Positions 14,537 to 28,985 are shown, counted from the first letter of the stretch. The stretch is 64,000 nt of DNA from Todiramphus chloris collaris (GCA_025345505.1 JANVCC010000048.1:3330640-3394639), one strand, 5' to 3'. A program made the numbers and translations. The notes: a model not told the origin generated them from the sequence alone.

Positions 14537-14552
14537 GGGGGGGGGGGGGGGG
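14537..14552 (+). repeat. Poly-G run (16 G)
   Basis: Sixteen consecutive G between AAATATT and AATAATTA. Long G homopolymers are rare and error-prone in sequencing. Confidence 0.95.
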
Positions 14553-15174
14553 AATAATTAAATAATCTGTCCTTTGCCAGTATCCCCAAGGAGGCTGGAA
14601 AGGTGAGAACAGATTCCCATAGCTCAAAGGTTGTAACCACTACCAAAGCATCCATAAACTAAGCTCTAAGTAGAGACACTGCTGAACTTCGCTCAAAGAA
14701 AAGGAGCAAATCAAACATATATCATTTAATGCTAAATTCGCCTTCCACAAGAGAGCAAAGCTGCTGATCTTGTCTGGCCTTGTCCAGCTACCCACATCCC
14801 TCACACCTTACCAGTAAGCACAGAAGAAAACAGGTTTTAGCCAGGAGTGGTGAGAATCAGAGACCCCTGGGTGAGCCATCAGGAAGCAAAAACCATCATC
14901 AGTCATCAGGACTAAAACCCAGGAGAACATACAGTTTCCAACTGCAAATGGCAAGGTTATTTTTCATCTTTTTTCTTTTTGAGGACAATAAAATTCAAGA
15001 AGACCTACCGTACAGCATACAGAGGTGTAAAGAAATGAGTGAATTGTGTCTTTAGTTGTAATCAGCCCTGTTTGATTAACATGTTCCTGGCAGAACCCCA
15101 TGTCCTAATGGCTTCTACACTCACACAGAACCCCTGATTTTCTTAATGGAAAGGTTTTGGTTGTGCAGTTTGTA

Positions 15175-15177
<3 letters not shown>

Positions 15178-15206
<29 letters not shown>
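15178..15206 (+). repeat. (CA)n / AT-rich microsatellite
   Basis: An uninterrupted run of about 12 CA units sits inside a TATACA/ATACAC-rich stretch (about 15172-15230) in CCNY intron 1. Confidence 0.9.
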
Positions 15207-18200
15207 TACACATATAAATACACACTAAAAAAGTAAAATAGAAATATCAACCCCACAACTAAACCCCAATCTATTCCACAAATCTTACAGCATTATATTG
15301 CTTTCAAAGAAGCAATTTTACTACAAGAACTAGATTAACTTTTTACCCTCAGCCTAAACTAGCAGAAAGCCTCTTGATTTCTTTTCTTACAGTCCTCAGA
15401 GGACTGACACAGTCTGCAGGAACTCCCAAAACTTGGGTTTGCCTTCAAGGGCTGCTTCAATACATCACCTCGGAAACAAAGAGATACATTTTCTTAAATA
15501 TAGGTCCACTGAGTTCAATTAAGCTTTTTTATAACAGATTAACCCTACATGAGCTTTAGAGCTGAGAAAAGGGTGTTTAACAAGCAATTTAGGGACACTG
15601 AAATTCCTACTTGAGTCTGTAGTACCAGTGGGGAAAAAAACCCAGTATTTCCCTACCCGTTCACATGTCTTCTAATGCATTTCAAGGGCTTTTCATTCTC
15701 TCACAAATATTACTTGTTAATATGGAGATTGCTTTGCTTGAAAGATGCCTACTGTTACTTTTAATCCTAGCTTGTGCCATCAAGATACTGTCTTTAAAAA
15801 TAAAGATCCCTTATAACAGGGAACTAGAAGAATTTCCATTAAGGGGAACAGGACATATAATAACTTAAAAATTAACTCTGTTCCCATGCGTCAGGCACAG
15901 AATATGAAAGATTATTTCATACCCAAATCGCTTTCAGCTTCCTTCGTAAATCTCATCAATCCTTTTTGTTTAATTCCATCTTTCTGGTAAACAGAGAGCC
16001 AAAGACATTTCTTTATTGCTGTCCGAGCTTGAAAACACTGCAAGTCACCCATTATTAATACATTATACTAATAAGCATGGGCATGAATACATAAAGAGTG
16101 TCGTTCATCACAACAACTTTCCTTTGCAAGTAATTTCTGATCCTCCATTGTTTACTAGGTCAATGTACCAATGTGGAGATGATAAAGATCCCTTTTCATC
16201 AAAGGGATGAAGCTAATGGAAATAACCAGTGGTAGCTACCAATGGATTAGCTGTTTGTTTGAGATACACAGGCATGTGCCCGGGGCTAACTGCTATATAT
16301 TATCCTAAGGAAAACGTCACTTTTTCCCCTCATCTGTTTTAAGCTCTGTTAAGAACATATACTAACCACAAGTTTATTTATGGGATCAAGAACTGCTATC
16401 GTGATCCATTTCTGGTTAATAACTCCAGCCTGCTAGGATAAGAAAGCTTACTTGTTGCAAAACAGTAAGCCCTGCTACAAAGGGATAAAGAGAAGACAAA
16501 AGAGCAGAGAAGGATCCAATGAAAACAGAGTGAGCGAGCAAAGGAAGCGGAGCCAGACGGAAAGACAGAGGTAACGTCACACAGCAAAGGCACAGAACTG
16601 CTCTCTTTAACCAAGTCTTGGCTTTCTCTCCAAACAATAAGTAAATACTGTCAAGAGTCTTACTTGAAAGATGCTGCAGAGATCTTTCCAGAGATCAAAC
16701 AGGCTCCTGGGTCAATTTTGTTTCCCCAGATTACAGCTAAGTATTACCAGCTCTCCAGAAGACATCGAGAATAAAACTTTATCAGCACAAACTTCCTCTG
16801 TTGTTTCCCAGGAGATATTCAAAGAGAAGTACCTGAGTTGCTTGAGGGAAGAGAACTGCAGCCAGCAGCAGGAAGCTAACAGGACCACATATAAACCAGA
16901 TGCAATATCCTCTCTCAACAAGCACTCTGCTGAACGGGCAGCTGGATGCTAAGCATCCTGCAAGTGCAAGCTCCGTGTTTTGAATTATTTTAACACGAGC
17001 TATTCTCGCGGGGGCCCTCATTTAGCAAATTTATTGTAGGAATCAACTGCAAGATAACAAGCAGCTCAGGTGCTTTAATAGCACTGCAAATATAAGTGCT
17101 TTACAGGCAGCAACGGACTTCGGAATACGGTTTACGTGCACTTCACAGTACTTGACTATAATACTGCTGCACCCCTGCCAAACTGGTTATAGCAGGAGTT
17201 GTCTTTTTTTCCCCTCCCTTTATTTGATAGGTTACCTTTAACAGCTTATTTCTCCTACACCTGCATCAAAACCATTCTGCCTTGATGAGAAACGGGATTA
17301 AAATCCCCACGTAAGAGCTGACAACGGCTCGAGCAGGTCAGCACATGTGAGATGTAGGTGCCTCCGCTCATGTTTGTCACATAAATAAGCCAAGTGGAGT
17401 CCTCCGGCCGCAGTAACGTCTGGCAGTGTGCTGACAACACCTGACATTCCCTACAGCTCTGGATAGCACGGTGGGATTGGACTGGGGAGACGACGGCATG
17501 GCCAGCAAGCAGAGCACGGGAAGAGCTCGTGACCATTTCAGCAACTCCCTGCAAAACGTTCTGCCTTGTTTTAGAAGAACAGGGCTGGAAAGCCTTTCTG
17601 ACCTACAGAGCCACAAGCTAAAACCTCGAGCCACAGACCAACAAAACCAAGGGAAGGAAGAGTACCAGACATGGGTCGCGAGCGGGGATGAAAGCATCCT
17701 CTCGGCCCCATCGTTCCCAGGCAGGACGAGGCTGGGCTGCACGTACAGCTGGAGCCCACCAGCCCAGCACGACAGCCCAACGGCCCTTCTCACCCTGCTA
17801 ACCCCCAGTTTGCCAGTATCCCTGCCCAGAACAGGCCAGTCCCACCACCCCCTCCCAGCTCCCGCTCCCTCGACGGAAGGAAAAATCTTTTCCAGCAACA
17901 GATCCTGCCTTCCAACTGAGTGATGCCAATTCAGTCAGACTTGAGTTCCTAAACAGAAACCAAGGAGATTCCTCATTTACATAAGAGATGCAAAAATATG
18001 TAATGAGGTATTATTTACATACAGCTGGACACACTGAAGCATGGGCAGAGCATCCACTACAGAGGTGGCTGATAACAAGAAATTTATTCCATGAATTGCA
18101 AATCCCAATACTGTTGCTAACTAAATCTCCTTTTAGCTTTTTATTGGGAACAAAGCTGCGTATATGCATCCCACTGCTCTTTAAAAAGAAACAAAAAAAA

Positions 18201-18844
18201 AAAATCTTACACAGACTCAGAACCTATTTTAAAAATCAGAACTCGTGTAGCATGGTTGATTTGTAAACCCAAACTGTAATCCAGGGTGTAAAATCATCAC
18301 GAAACACGCATTTCCAAGAGTCAGCAAGAAAATTAGAGAGGTGAAAAAACACATTCAATGCTACTTAAAACTCCAAAGATACAGGGGAGTAAAGCAGCAA
18401 CCTTACTGGCACGTGGGTAAGGCTCACACAGACCTGAGAGAAGCAGTAGTATTTTGCTTGCTCAGCTCTCAGAGAGGTAGGGAACTGGGAACCTGCAGCA
18501 AATGTTGAAATGTAAACATGCTGTAATCTAAAGCAGGGTTCTGCAATCAAGGCTGAAAGTTATGATGCCATCTGGAGTCACGGCGCGGAGCCCGCTGGAG
18601 AACACGCCGTATGGATTGTGTAGGTCTCATCACTCACGCAGCACAGCAAAACAGAAGGGGTCAGAGGAGAGGAGAGGAGATCAGAGAGTTCTGTATGTTG
18701 TGGCAGAAAAAGGCTGGGCTGAGAGGCGCGGGCAGGAAGCAAGTAAAGCACACGGTGAGAAGAGATGCACCAAACAAAGGGAGAGAGGAGAAAGGGGAAA
18801 TCATCAGACAACCCTGCCAAAGCTACAGGGCTGGAGGAGGGCAA

Positions 18845-19747
18845 TGATCAAAATGGAATATATTGAAGACACCGAGCTGTGTGGGGCAGCTGACACACTG
18901 GAGGGAAGGGATGGCATCCAGAAGGACCTGGACAGGCTGGAGAGCTGGGCCCATGCCAACCTCATGAAGTTCAACAAGGCCAAGTGCAAGGTCCTGCATC
19001 TGGGTCAGAGCAATCCCAAGCACCAGTATAGGCTGGGCAGTGACTGGCTTGAGAGCAGCCCTGAAGAAAAGGACCTGGGAGTGCTGGTGGATGAGAAGCT
19101 CAACATGAGCCATCAGTTGCTCTTGCAGCCCAGAGGACCAGTTGCATCCTGGGCTGCATCAAGAGAAGCGTGGCCAGCAGGTCAAGGGAGGGGATTCTCC
19201 CCTTCTACTCCCCTCTGGTGAGGCCTCACCTGGAGCACTGCGTCCAGTTCTGGAGCCCCTGGCACAGAAAGGCTGTGGATGTGCTGGAACGTGTCCAGAG
19301 AAGGGCCACCAGGATGGTCAGAGGGCTGGAGCACCTCTGCTATGGGGACAGACTGAGAGAGTTGGTGTGGTTCAGTCTGGAGAAGAGAAGGCTCCGGGGA
19401 GACCTTATTGTGGCCTTCCAGTGTCTGAAGGGGGCTACAAGAAAGCTGGGGAGGGACTTTTTAGGCTGTGGGGCAGTGATAGGACTGGAGGGGATGGATT
19501 AAAACTAGAGAGAGGTCGATTCAGGTTGGACATTAGGAAGAATTTCTTCCCCATGAGGTTGGTGAGACACTGGCACAGGTTTCCCAGAGAGGTGGTGGAA
19601 GCCCCATCCTTGGAAGTGTTCAAGCCCAGGCTGGCTGGGGCTGTGAGCAACCTGCTCTAGTGGGAGGTGTCCCTGCCCATGGCAGGGGGGTTGGAACGAG
19701 ATGATCTTTAAGGTCCCTTCCAACCCTGACAATTCTATGATTCTATA
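18845..19747 (+). mobile_element. CR1 LINE, about 0.9 kb, with remnant of the RT C-terminus
   Basis: This is the longest CR1 copy in the window. Its conceptual translation shows hallmark C-terminal ORF2 phrases such as [32 protein letters not shown] and RRATRMVRGLEHL, but in different frames, so the reading frame is broken by indels. It ends with the intact 3' UTR, GGTTGGAACGAGATGATCTT and ATTCTATGATTCTAT. It is 5' truncated and inactive. It lies in CCNY intron 1, opposite to the gene. Confidence 0.96.
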
Positions 19748-22700
19748 TTCATCTTTCAGCTCAAAACTAGTTTTAGCATTATACCAGAAAAAAAAAAAAA
19801 TTACTTGAAAAATTTCATTTTCCAAATCCTTTGTTAAATATAAAGATTTCATTAAAGAACACAAAAAAACAAACCACTGGGGGAAAGAGTCTGCTACCTG
19901 ATCCTTCCCAACAAAGCCAGGAAGTCTAGCCTTCACTTCTGGAGCATCCTGAAGCTCACAAATATCCCAAGGCCAAATGCCATGCTGGGTTTACATCACA
20001 CAGTTGTCCAACTACCCAGTAACAGAAGATGCTCCTCAGCCACCAGGAACAGAAAGAAGCAACTATCTCCTCTTCAGCATACGATGCTTGGCAGAAGCCA
20101 CGATCTCAGAAAGTATCAGCCTTCACTTGAATAACCACTGTGGGTAAGCTACTATTCCTACACTTTCTTCCCAGAGCAGCAAATGCATCGACAGCCATGT
20201 GAATCCACTTTGAGATCATCCACACAAAATCAGAGACAAAAGAACTACTGATGTGCTCCCCTTAAATTCTCTTCTCCTTTTCTCCCGACGCTCGTGAGTA
20301 ACTTCACTGCTGTTGAACTGCAAATTTGTATCCAAAAATTAAAGCATGCAGTAAGGAGAAAAAGAAAGGGGGAAAAACCCCACACGGACAGATACAGGAA
20401 AATATGAGAGCAGCTGTTCGATTTAAGTTCAGGTTCTCACGTGCTAACACAAAGCTTCAGTGTTTGAACTGTATAAACTGTGATTCAAATACTTGTAACA
20501 ATAATTCTTTGCTATAATATTTTTTAAAGAGCTGTGACTGAAAGTCAAGAGCTTGCTTTTCACAAAACACTCACCTCCAGTTAAATTTAACTCGGCGATG
20601 TCCCTTTCATTTAAATATCCATTTGGCCAAGGGGAAACAAGTTCCTAGATGTAATATTTTACATCACTGCTTATATATGGAATTGGATATTTATTTTTTT
20701 TCATTTGTGTTAGCTTTCAAAGGTGACATTGGTTTGTTTTTCTCCACGAAACAACCAGTTAGATAACTCCTACTGCATATTATTTTTCTCCCAGACTGGA
20801 CCTCTAGGATCATGTCAGTTTAGCAATCCTTTTCCTATCTAAACCCTTGAAAAAGTACACACAGGCCTCCATAAAATCACAATTCCAGCTTCTTTCTATA
20901 TCCAACACAGAGAGGACAACTGCTTATTGTCAACTGCAACTAGACACTTACCATCCCAAATGAATTATCCGAAAAGGAAGGAGGACAGTTTAGCTGCAGG
21001 AAGCATCACTTAAAAGCTTAAGATACAATTGTGTTTCCAAACTCTTTATGCTCCTTCCATCTCCACGGACTGCGTAAAATGCATATGGATTTCTGCCAGG
21101 GAGGAACAGTCACAACAAAAAGCTTTGAGAATGAAGTGTCGCCGAGAGCTTTGCGTTCACAGGGAACATCAGGTGGGACTTACAGCAGAGGCACATGCAA
21201 ACGACCTTGACATTTGCTTGTGAGGCTGGATTTTATCTTGATGTTTATTTTAACTTCAGCTCTACTACACAGGACCACACAGTAAGTAGTACTAACTGGA
21301 AGAAAGCTCCCATATCTTCAGATATACTGAACCATACCTTCAGTTCAGAATCCCTTTGCAGGAACTGTTTACTCCACAGGCAAAGAAATCTATCATTGTT
21401 TACTATTTAATAGTTGAAGCACCAGAATTTCAAAGCATGTGTACAAACAACTATGCCAAGAGGTTCATTACATCCCCTGTTTTAATAGGAATAGTGAATA
21501 AGGTACAGAATTTCAAATTAAAGATCATCCTCAACAGCCTTTACTGAGTTTGGGTATCCAGTGAATTTAAGATGCTGCCTACAGCTGTAGTTGAAACAGT
21601 GTTAGCAACTAAAAACAAAATTCTTTCTATAAGATCTGAAACTGTGGGGTTTTTCCTAAGTAGAAATAAAGCAGAATAATGCACTCAAACATTCTCCAAT
21701 AGCTGCACTTCTCATTATCACTCTCACCTCCACAGGTTTCAGTTATATAGTTTCCTAAATTTAATAAATAAAGCCAAAACGTGCTGTTTGGAGTCCTCCA
21801 AAACAAACAGAGAACTAATCAAACAGGTATCAGAGCAGCTTATAAAGATCCTGGTTCCTAACAGCTGCGATTCTGTCTCCCAGGCACACAGAGGACTGCA
21901 ATCCTATAACCTGGAAATAAAGATTTCTATTAGGATTGCCTGCGTGTTCTTGATCATAACTTTCTTCTGAACTCTATTTCACACTGGTTATTTTAACAGC
22001 ATTCTCTGTGGAGAAGGAAGTTGGGGGAACACATTCAAGTAGTAGAGACTACAGCTTACTAAATGTAAACTGTATATATGATGGTGTAACAGCTTTTTTT
22101 TGAGCTAAGAAGAACAAATGAGATCTAAAACTCTGAACATCGGCCTAGGAATCAAGAGGTCTAATTAATTCCAAATGCTGACAGACTTTCTTCAAGGTCT
22201 TTACATCACTTGCATTGTTTTACAGACTAACACAGCTCACCAAAGTACTTCAGGGATGCAATGACAGCGTGCAAAGCTCAGGGACCACAGCCTGAAAGTT
22301 TCTTTTAGCCAAAGCAGAGAAGCCTGTCCTGCCTTGCTCAGGACCAGTTCCATTTCCCAAACTCTGTGTCTTCAACTAATGCAATCTTCTTGCTTAGGGA
22401 AGGTCAGAAAACAGTATAAAAAAACCATAATATTTAAGTGTAAAATTAAGCTATTGATAAATATTAAACCCCAAACAAACAAAAAACCCAATCAAACAAG
22501 CAAACACCAACTCCAAGCAGAGCAGTTTAACTGCTGCCAGTCATTTCCCATGCACAACCTCACATGTACTCACAATTCCCAACCAACTCCCTTGTTAGGG
22601 AGTCCACCCCAGAGTGAGAAAACGCTGGTATGGTATTTCAAAACATCTCTGCTGACCAAAAATAGCTTTATTCTCAGGCAGTACTACTCTCAATGTCCGA

Positions 22701-25700
22701 AATCAATGCACTCCTTCCAGGAACAAAGATGGTACTGAGTTTATCAGCTGGAAGCATCCAGTAAGATGTCATAAGACAGGTAACAGCACAGCAACAAAAG
22801 GTACCATTTCCTAGAACACTAATGTGCAGGGATAAACTGCATAGCAGAAACAATTTTATTCATGCCAATAATCCACTAATTTTGCTCCAAATCTCCAGAA
22901 GGATCTCTGGACCCCCAGTCTCACATCTTCATTTGGTGGCAATGCACCTTAATCGTGGCATTTTGGCTTTATGAAACCCCTGGAGCACTTACCATTTCCT
23001 CTGTTATCTTCTCTAACAGTTTTGTCTCCTTGCAATCCAACTTTTGGATTCAGAAATAAGTTATCATTTCCCACTCTTAATGAAATACCAACACAGCAAA
23101 GAAAAGAAGCTTGTAAGATTTCAACGCAGTCTCATATTGGGTTCAATACCTTTGAAAGTAAATCTTTTTACTTCCCATCTGATATCTTCTGGAGCTCAGC
23201 CAGAAGATGTATAACATACAGAGGAAGTGGTAACTACTCCAGTGAAGGGACCACCTAAGCATCCTGCTGGGAGTATTCTACCTAAATAACAAATTGCTGG
23301 ATTTTAAAAGTTTATTAACAGTTATTGGCTCTTCACATACGTTTCAAAGACATATGGCACTTTCATTAAATATTCTGCAGGATGAAGTAAAAAAGATTAC
23401 CCCGTATGTCAGAACGCACATAGAAAATAAACGGCTTTTAAAACCTCTAGTTACCAAGTTCAATGGAAAAGTAAAGAAGCAAAAGTAACGTCAATTAATT
23501 TCTACATGGAAAGCTCAGAGAAAGGCTATACATTGTTTACGTTTTCAGTTCATAAAGTGTATTCCATGGTCTTGAAAAGAAAATAAGGAGGAAGATATTC
23601 AGACTCTGTCTGATGTGCAGCTGGCTGGCAGGACAAGGACAGCTATTAGGTAGTGGTAGGCACTGCTCACTCCTTCCCCTTACAACCTGATGATTATATC
23701 ATAGACAGCAGCCAGAAAAAGGCATTCGTAGCATCATTAAATTGCAGTATGTGCACAGCAAACGGCATCTGGCATGTTCTGGAAACTGGTGTCCCATCAT
23801 GTGGGTGTCAAACTGCTTTTCGCACCATCTGACCTTGAGCGCATCCTGAAGATGCACTGAACAGACCCTGAAAGCCTGAAAAACATCAGTAAGCACATGA
23901 AATTAGGCAAAACAGCTATGGACCACACAGTGGAGAGGTTAGCATCCCTTTAAAACATATTTTTCTTACTACATGTAAAATCTAATGAAAATAAAAGAAC
24001 TATCTCAAAATAAAGCAGTCCTTCCATTTCCAGACGCCTATAAACTTAAGCCTTGTCACTCTGCTTTAAATACCCATTTCCCCAGCCAAGACTGTTGATC
24101 CTGTGTAACTAACTCACTAATAAAATTCACTAGCAGCAAGCTCAGATATGATTAGTCTTGGCACACGTGCATCTGAAAGCTTCCACACATGAGCATACTG
24201 ACTTGATAAAGGGTGCAAACGCGGTGATGTGCTGCGAAGGATGTGAAAGGAGGGTTTTAGGAAGGCTTTGTCCCACGTGATGGTACCTCTTTGAGAGCAA
24301 AGAGATCAACCTGAGTGTGGAAGGAAAAAAAAAAAGGAAGCTGTGAGGTAAGCCTGAGCAGCAGAATGCAGAACAGGGCTGAGTTCACTGCTGTGGGCCA
24401 CAGCAGGCTCTATTTTTAATCTCGTGCTGCACGAGATTGCAGTGGTACCTTGCTACGTGACCTCTGACAAATGCTTCGGTAGGTGATGCAAATAACAGGA
24501 CAGAAAAGCATATAAGATCATATCCGTGCAGGAATTCTGGCCAAGGGAACAAGAAAAGTCTTGACAATGGCTTTTCTGTAAACCAAATAGACTTCTTTTT
24601 TTAATGAGCTGTCCTTTTACGATTCGGTTGTTTGGAGGAAGGTGTTGCTTGTCCGCGTGCGACACGATACAGCTTTAATTTGCTTCTGAAGTGCTTATAT
24701 CTTGACTTTTTGTGAATGTAGGTCACTTCTTTCACAAGATGCAACCCATCATGCCCTCGCTCTTGAAAACACCAGTATTCCCTCTCAGCAAGATTTCATT
24801 AAGGTATACAGGGCAGACATTTTCAACCTCTCCTATATTTTGCTAAAACCTCATCATTCTTATAAAACCCAGGAGGGAGAGAGACACAAATACTAACTAA
24901 TCTCAATCCAGACTCCCATATGCCAGTTTCAAGAAGGTGGAGAACAAAAATCCATAAATTAATGGCTTTTTAAAAAGCAGACCCTTCTTAGGAGACTGTG
25001 CATTATGCAGCAAAAGATCACTGTGATTGGCCCATCACAAAAAGGGCTGAGGAGGTTCCTCAGGGATGCACAGGATGGCATTATCTGAGCTAGCAATGAA
25101 AGATGACCCAGGGACATTAGCAGGAGTTTACAAAGTGGGGGAATATCTAGGTTTTTTGGGGAGGTGGAGGGCTGAAGAGAGAGGTAAGGCTGAGAGAGGG
25201 AACAGCCTAGGAACTCTCCATCTAGTCTCCATTTCAAGAACAGCCTTTAGGGCAATTTCATTACCGGGGATCAGCTTTGCTTCACACCATCCTATGTGTG
25301 CTAAGACCTCCCTTTTGACCCCCTCCTACAGCTCCATACCTGAAAAGCTTAGGACAGAAATCGTGCCTCAAACAGCGAGATCACGTTGGAGCACATGCTG
25401 CTTTTTCCCCCAAGTTAAGCCAAGAGTGGGTCTGACTGCATGACCTGTTGATGCCAAGAGTAAGTGGAGGTCCAGCTAGCCAGGATTTAAAGAGCACATA
25501 CACCGAGATGCTTACACAGCTTGCACAGAAGGAGGTTTGTATGGAAAAAGAGACACCGAATCTGACACGCTGAAGTTTCCACCATTTTTACTTCTTGTTG
25601 TCATCAAGACTGCTGTAAAAAGCCTCGATGGCAAAGAGGCAGACCTAAGAAACTGCGAGTCTTGAACGCTCTGCAGTAATTTTCTTAGATTACATTTTTA

Positions 25701-28444
25701 TACGTGAAGCACAGAAAAACGTTGACGCTTTCCCTTAGCAATAAGTCATCAAAGCCAGATGGTAACCTCTGTACGTTTACAGAAGTAAAACTCTGTTAGG
25801 TGTTCCTCATTATCAGGAGCCCGTAACAAAACCAAACAAAGCAAAAACACACACAAAAAAAAGAAAACCACAACATTCTGGTGAGTGCACAACATTCTGA
25901 GAGGCAATTCTGCACATGTGTGGATTTTATACAAGGCTGCTGCCTCCTGAGAAACTGTGGGGGAGGAGGAAGAAAGAGAAATTCCCCATTACCATTCTCC
26001 AGAATAAGTTGTTTGATTAATTCCTCCTAATCCAATCTCTTTCAAAACTCCCTTCCCTTTCAGATGCCACTTCATAAACAGTTGTAAAATCTTGCTATAA
26101 ACCCCATTCCTACTGAAGCAGAATTCCTGCAGCCACTCTTGGAAAAAAACACTACTGGATTGGGCATTGCACTTGAATTATAAGAGACAATTCAAAGGCA
26201 TGATCTTGAAGGTAGACGTGGCAAATGTTTCCTTATGAAATGTATAAGACTGGCCAACGTCAAACAGCTCCACTAGTGCTAAACCTTCCAGTCAAACCAC
26301 TGCCAGAAACAGGGACTGCAACAGGGAAAACCACTCGCTTCTTTCAGAAAAGCTTAAACAGCCCACAGCTGATTATGAGCTTCCAAAACTTCTCGGTTTA
26401 TCCAAGCAGCTTTACCCACTCCAAAAAAAAAAAACAGAGTATTTTATAAATTTCCATGAATACGAACACGAAAGCAACTTCCACGTGAAAGATAACAACC
26501 CAGCCCCTGCTTGTCATCATTTGTTGCAGTCCCCAAAGGTACCGCTCAGAAGGTAAACACTTGCTGGGGACGTGAATTGGCACTTGGAGAGCCCGACTGT
26601 CACTGCCATGAGGACTGAGAAGGATGGAAGGGCTCTCACCTGAAGAACAGTGAGAAACACTAACTGGAAGTGTCAAGAAGTTTCCATTCAGTGCGTCAGT
26701 CTTTGTCAACGCTTATTAAGAAAAAAAAAAGTACATTTGGCAACACTACCAATTGAAGAAGCTCTTGGAAATACTTCATGACTTGCAGGAACATTACGGA
26801 ATCAACATCCAGCATTTTCTCTTCACAACACAGACTACTGTCCTTTCATTGTAAAGAGCAGCACTGTAAACTGATAAAAACATCATTAGAGCTCTCTGTC
26901 GGGAAGGTTTTCTCCTACCCCAGTGTCTCATCTGCCAGTATCTGTATGCCATACAACTCCAAGCAATCTAACAACAAACACATAACAGCTAGTCTACGAG
27001 GAAATGAAGTTTCAGAAACATGTTTACCATCTTTGACCAACAGACCTTCAGTGAATACGACCCCACCAAAGCACACTTCAAAGTGCTGCTCTACCCAAAG
27101 CATCTCCTGTCGTTCTGCGCGCGCAGACATTTAGTGCCCAGTGAAAATTTATTTTCCATATTGAATTTATCCATAAAAACGGGCAAGCCTGGAGCGAGGC
27201 ACAAAAAGGACACCCAAAATTGCTTGCTCGTTTGCAGGATTCCAAGACAGCTTGCTCGCTCGAAAAGGCGACATCGCGCTGACAACAGCCCCGGATCAAA
27301 ACCAACAATACTTTAAAATAAATAATACAAAAGGGTTTTTTTTTTTCTGTGTTCTAGCAACAGGTTACAACTCTAGGCTTGAAACGAGGTGCAGTTTAAA
27401 AGGGAAGAGAGACAGAACACACCTGGGCCAAAAAAACACTGAACGAACCAACCTCTGTTAAAATAAAGCGGGGTTTTTTTGCACCTATTAAGACACAGGA
27501 ACCTACCTGCTCTACATGCATATTTTAACAACTGCACATGAACTTACTATTTCCACCTATGACCTTCTTCCCATCCCGAAAAAAAACCCACATCAAGAAC
27601 AAGGCACAAACCCCACACGTGTCTGACCAGAAAAACTTCACTGCAGACTGCGTTGGTATAGATGGAGAAATCCGTACCATCAGAGCGAGCTGCTTGCTGC
27701 TGTGCTGGACCACACTGGTGTTAGAAGAATTAATCATTCATAGATCAACAATTGGCTCTTTCATCTCCCTGGCTTTCTCAGACCAGACCATTATGTATTT
27801 TTTTTTCCACCTACTGATCTTGTTACACTCCCAATTTTTCAGCTGCATGTAGCAAAGACATCTGAAAAGCATTCACATTTCCAGTGTGTATCTCATTAAA
27901 AGAAATCATCTGAACCAGAGAGGGGAACTTATCTGCTTCCATGGGTTTCATAACTGTGCCAGTGTCAAGAGCTGAGTTAACATAAAACTCTGCAATAAAA
28001 TCACAATTGAATAAGCTATAAAAAAAACCAAACGTGGAAGGCAAACTGAAGTGCACCAAAGTCCCTCTTTCTGGCTTTCTACCAAAGGCAGCTCGTGTAA
28101 ACCAATCCATGAGACAGCTGACCTTTTACCAAGTAAAAAGTTCTAGGAATAAATACTTCAGCTAATCAAAAACTAAATTGCATGTATACATTAAACAACA
28201 TCTTTAAAATCAAGCTGTATCCTGGTTCGCCAAAACAGCAGCACGTTCGAGTCCTTACTAAACCAACAAAAATATGGCTTTTTTTGAGTATCACTGCAGA
28301 GAAAAGAGAGGGAAAGGAGCTGTTCATGACTCCACAAAGCAGTGCCTCGTCACGACAGGAACGGGGGAAGAAAAAGTCACTGGGAAGAGAAGGTTGTCAT
28401 GGGAAACATCGCTCCCACTTTTACCTCCCTCGGAGTTTGTCCTT
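19748..28444. other. CCNY intron 1 spacer, right part
   Basis: No repeat family or gene recognised. AT-rich unique sequence with short A and T runs continues until the CpG island begins. Confidence 0.6.
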
Positions 28445-28925
28445 TAAATCCTCAGCCCTGCAGAGGCCTGGCAGGTGACAGACCCGGCAGGTGACGCTGG
28501 CTCGGCACAGCCCCGGGCTGCGCTGCCCAGCCCTGCGAACAAGGGACGCGGGAGGTCGGCGGGGTGGCAGCGATGCCATCTCACCCCAGCCCGGGGGGGA
28601 TGCGGGCTCCGGAACACCGCACCCTGCCAGGGGACGCGGCGCGGGGTGGGGTGGGGGGGATCCCCGCACACCTCTCGCCAGGGAAAGCAGCCGCTCCGGA
28701 GGTTAAATCCCGCGCGAACGCACCGCGACAGCGCCGTGTGCCCCGCGGGGGCGGACACGGGCACCGCAGCCGGGGCCGCGCCGCACGGAGGGGCAGGGAC
28801 TCGGGGCACGGTGTCGGGGTCGGGGCAGCGGGCTCCGTGCCCGGGCAGCGCGGCAGGACCGGCCCCACCCGCGGGGGAAGCCGCCCGGGGCAGAGTCGCG
28901 GCCCCGCCGCAGGGAGAGGAGAGGA

Positions 28926-28949
28926 GGGGAGGGGAGGGGAAGGGAAGGG
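28926..28949 (+). repeat. G-run cluster (quadruplex motif) at the start of CCNY intron 1
   Basis: Five runs of three or four G are separated by one or two A on the plus strand, the template strand for CCNY. They begin 37 bp inside the intron from the donor. They satisfy the usual G3+N1-7 quadruplex rule. Confidence 0.85.
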
Positions 28950-28985
28950 AAGCGGGAGCTCCCCAGGCCGGCCGCCCGCCCTCAC

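Larger units (their letters stand above)
9298..18844. other. CCNY intron 1 spacer, middle part
   Basis: Unique AT-rich sequence with the microsatellites listed. A GC-richer pocket at about 17300-17920 has overlapping open frames on both strands (173 codons minus, 150 codons plus) with no recognised product. Nothing else is seen. Confidence 0.6.
1..28985 (-). other. CCNY: CCNY intron 1 (5' part; continues off the left edge)
   Basis: The intron begins at the GT donor at 28985-28984. No exon resembling cyclin Y exon 2 (expected to continue Asp-Leu-Asn-Met-Glu-Phe) appears in any minus-strand frame, so the whole left 29 kb is read as one intron. A very long first intron is typical for this gene. 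It contains five CR1 fragments, microsatellites and several short direct repeats, annotated separately, and otherwise AT-rich sequence without recognisable genes. Confidence 0.88.

Noticed and set aside
18562-19221. 219-codon frame as a host gene
   Set aside because: Its second half is CR1 reverse-transcriptase C-terminus, and the frame breaks before the element ends.
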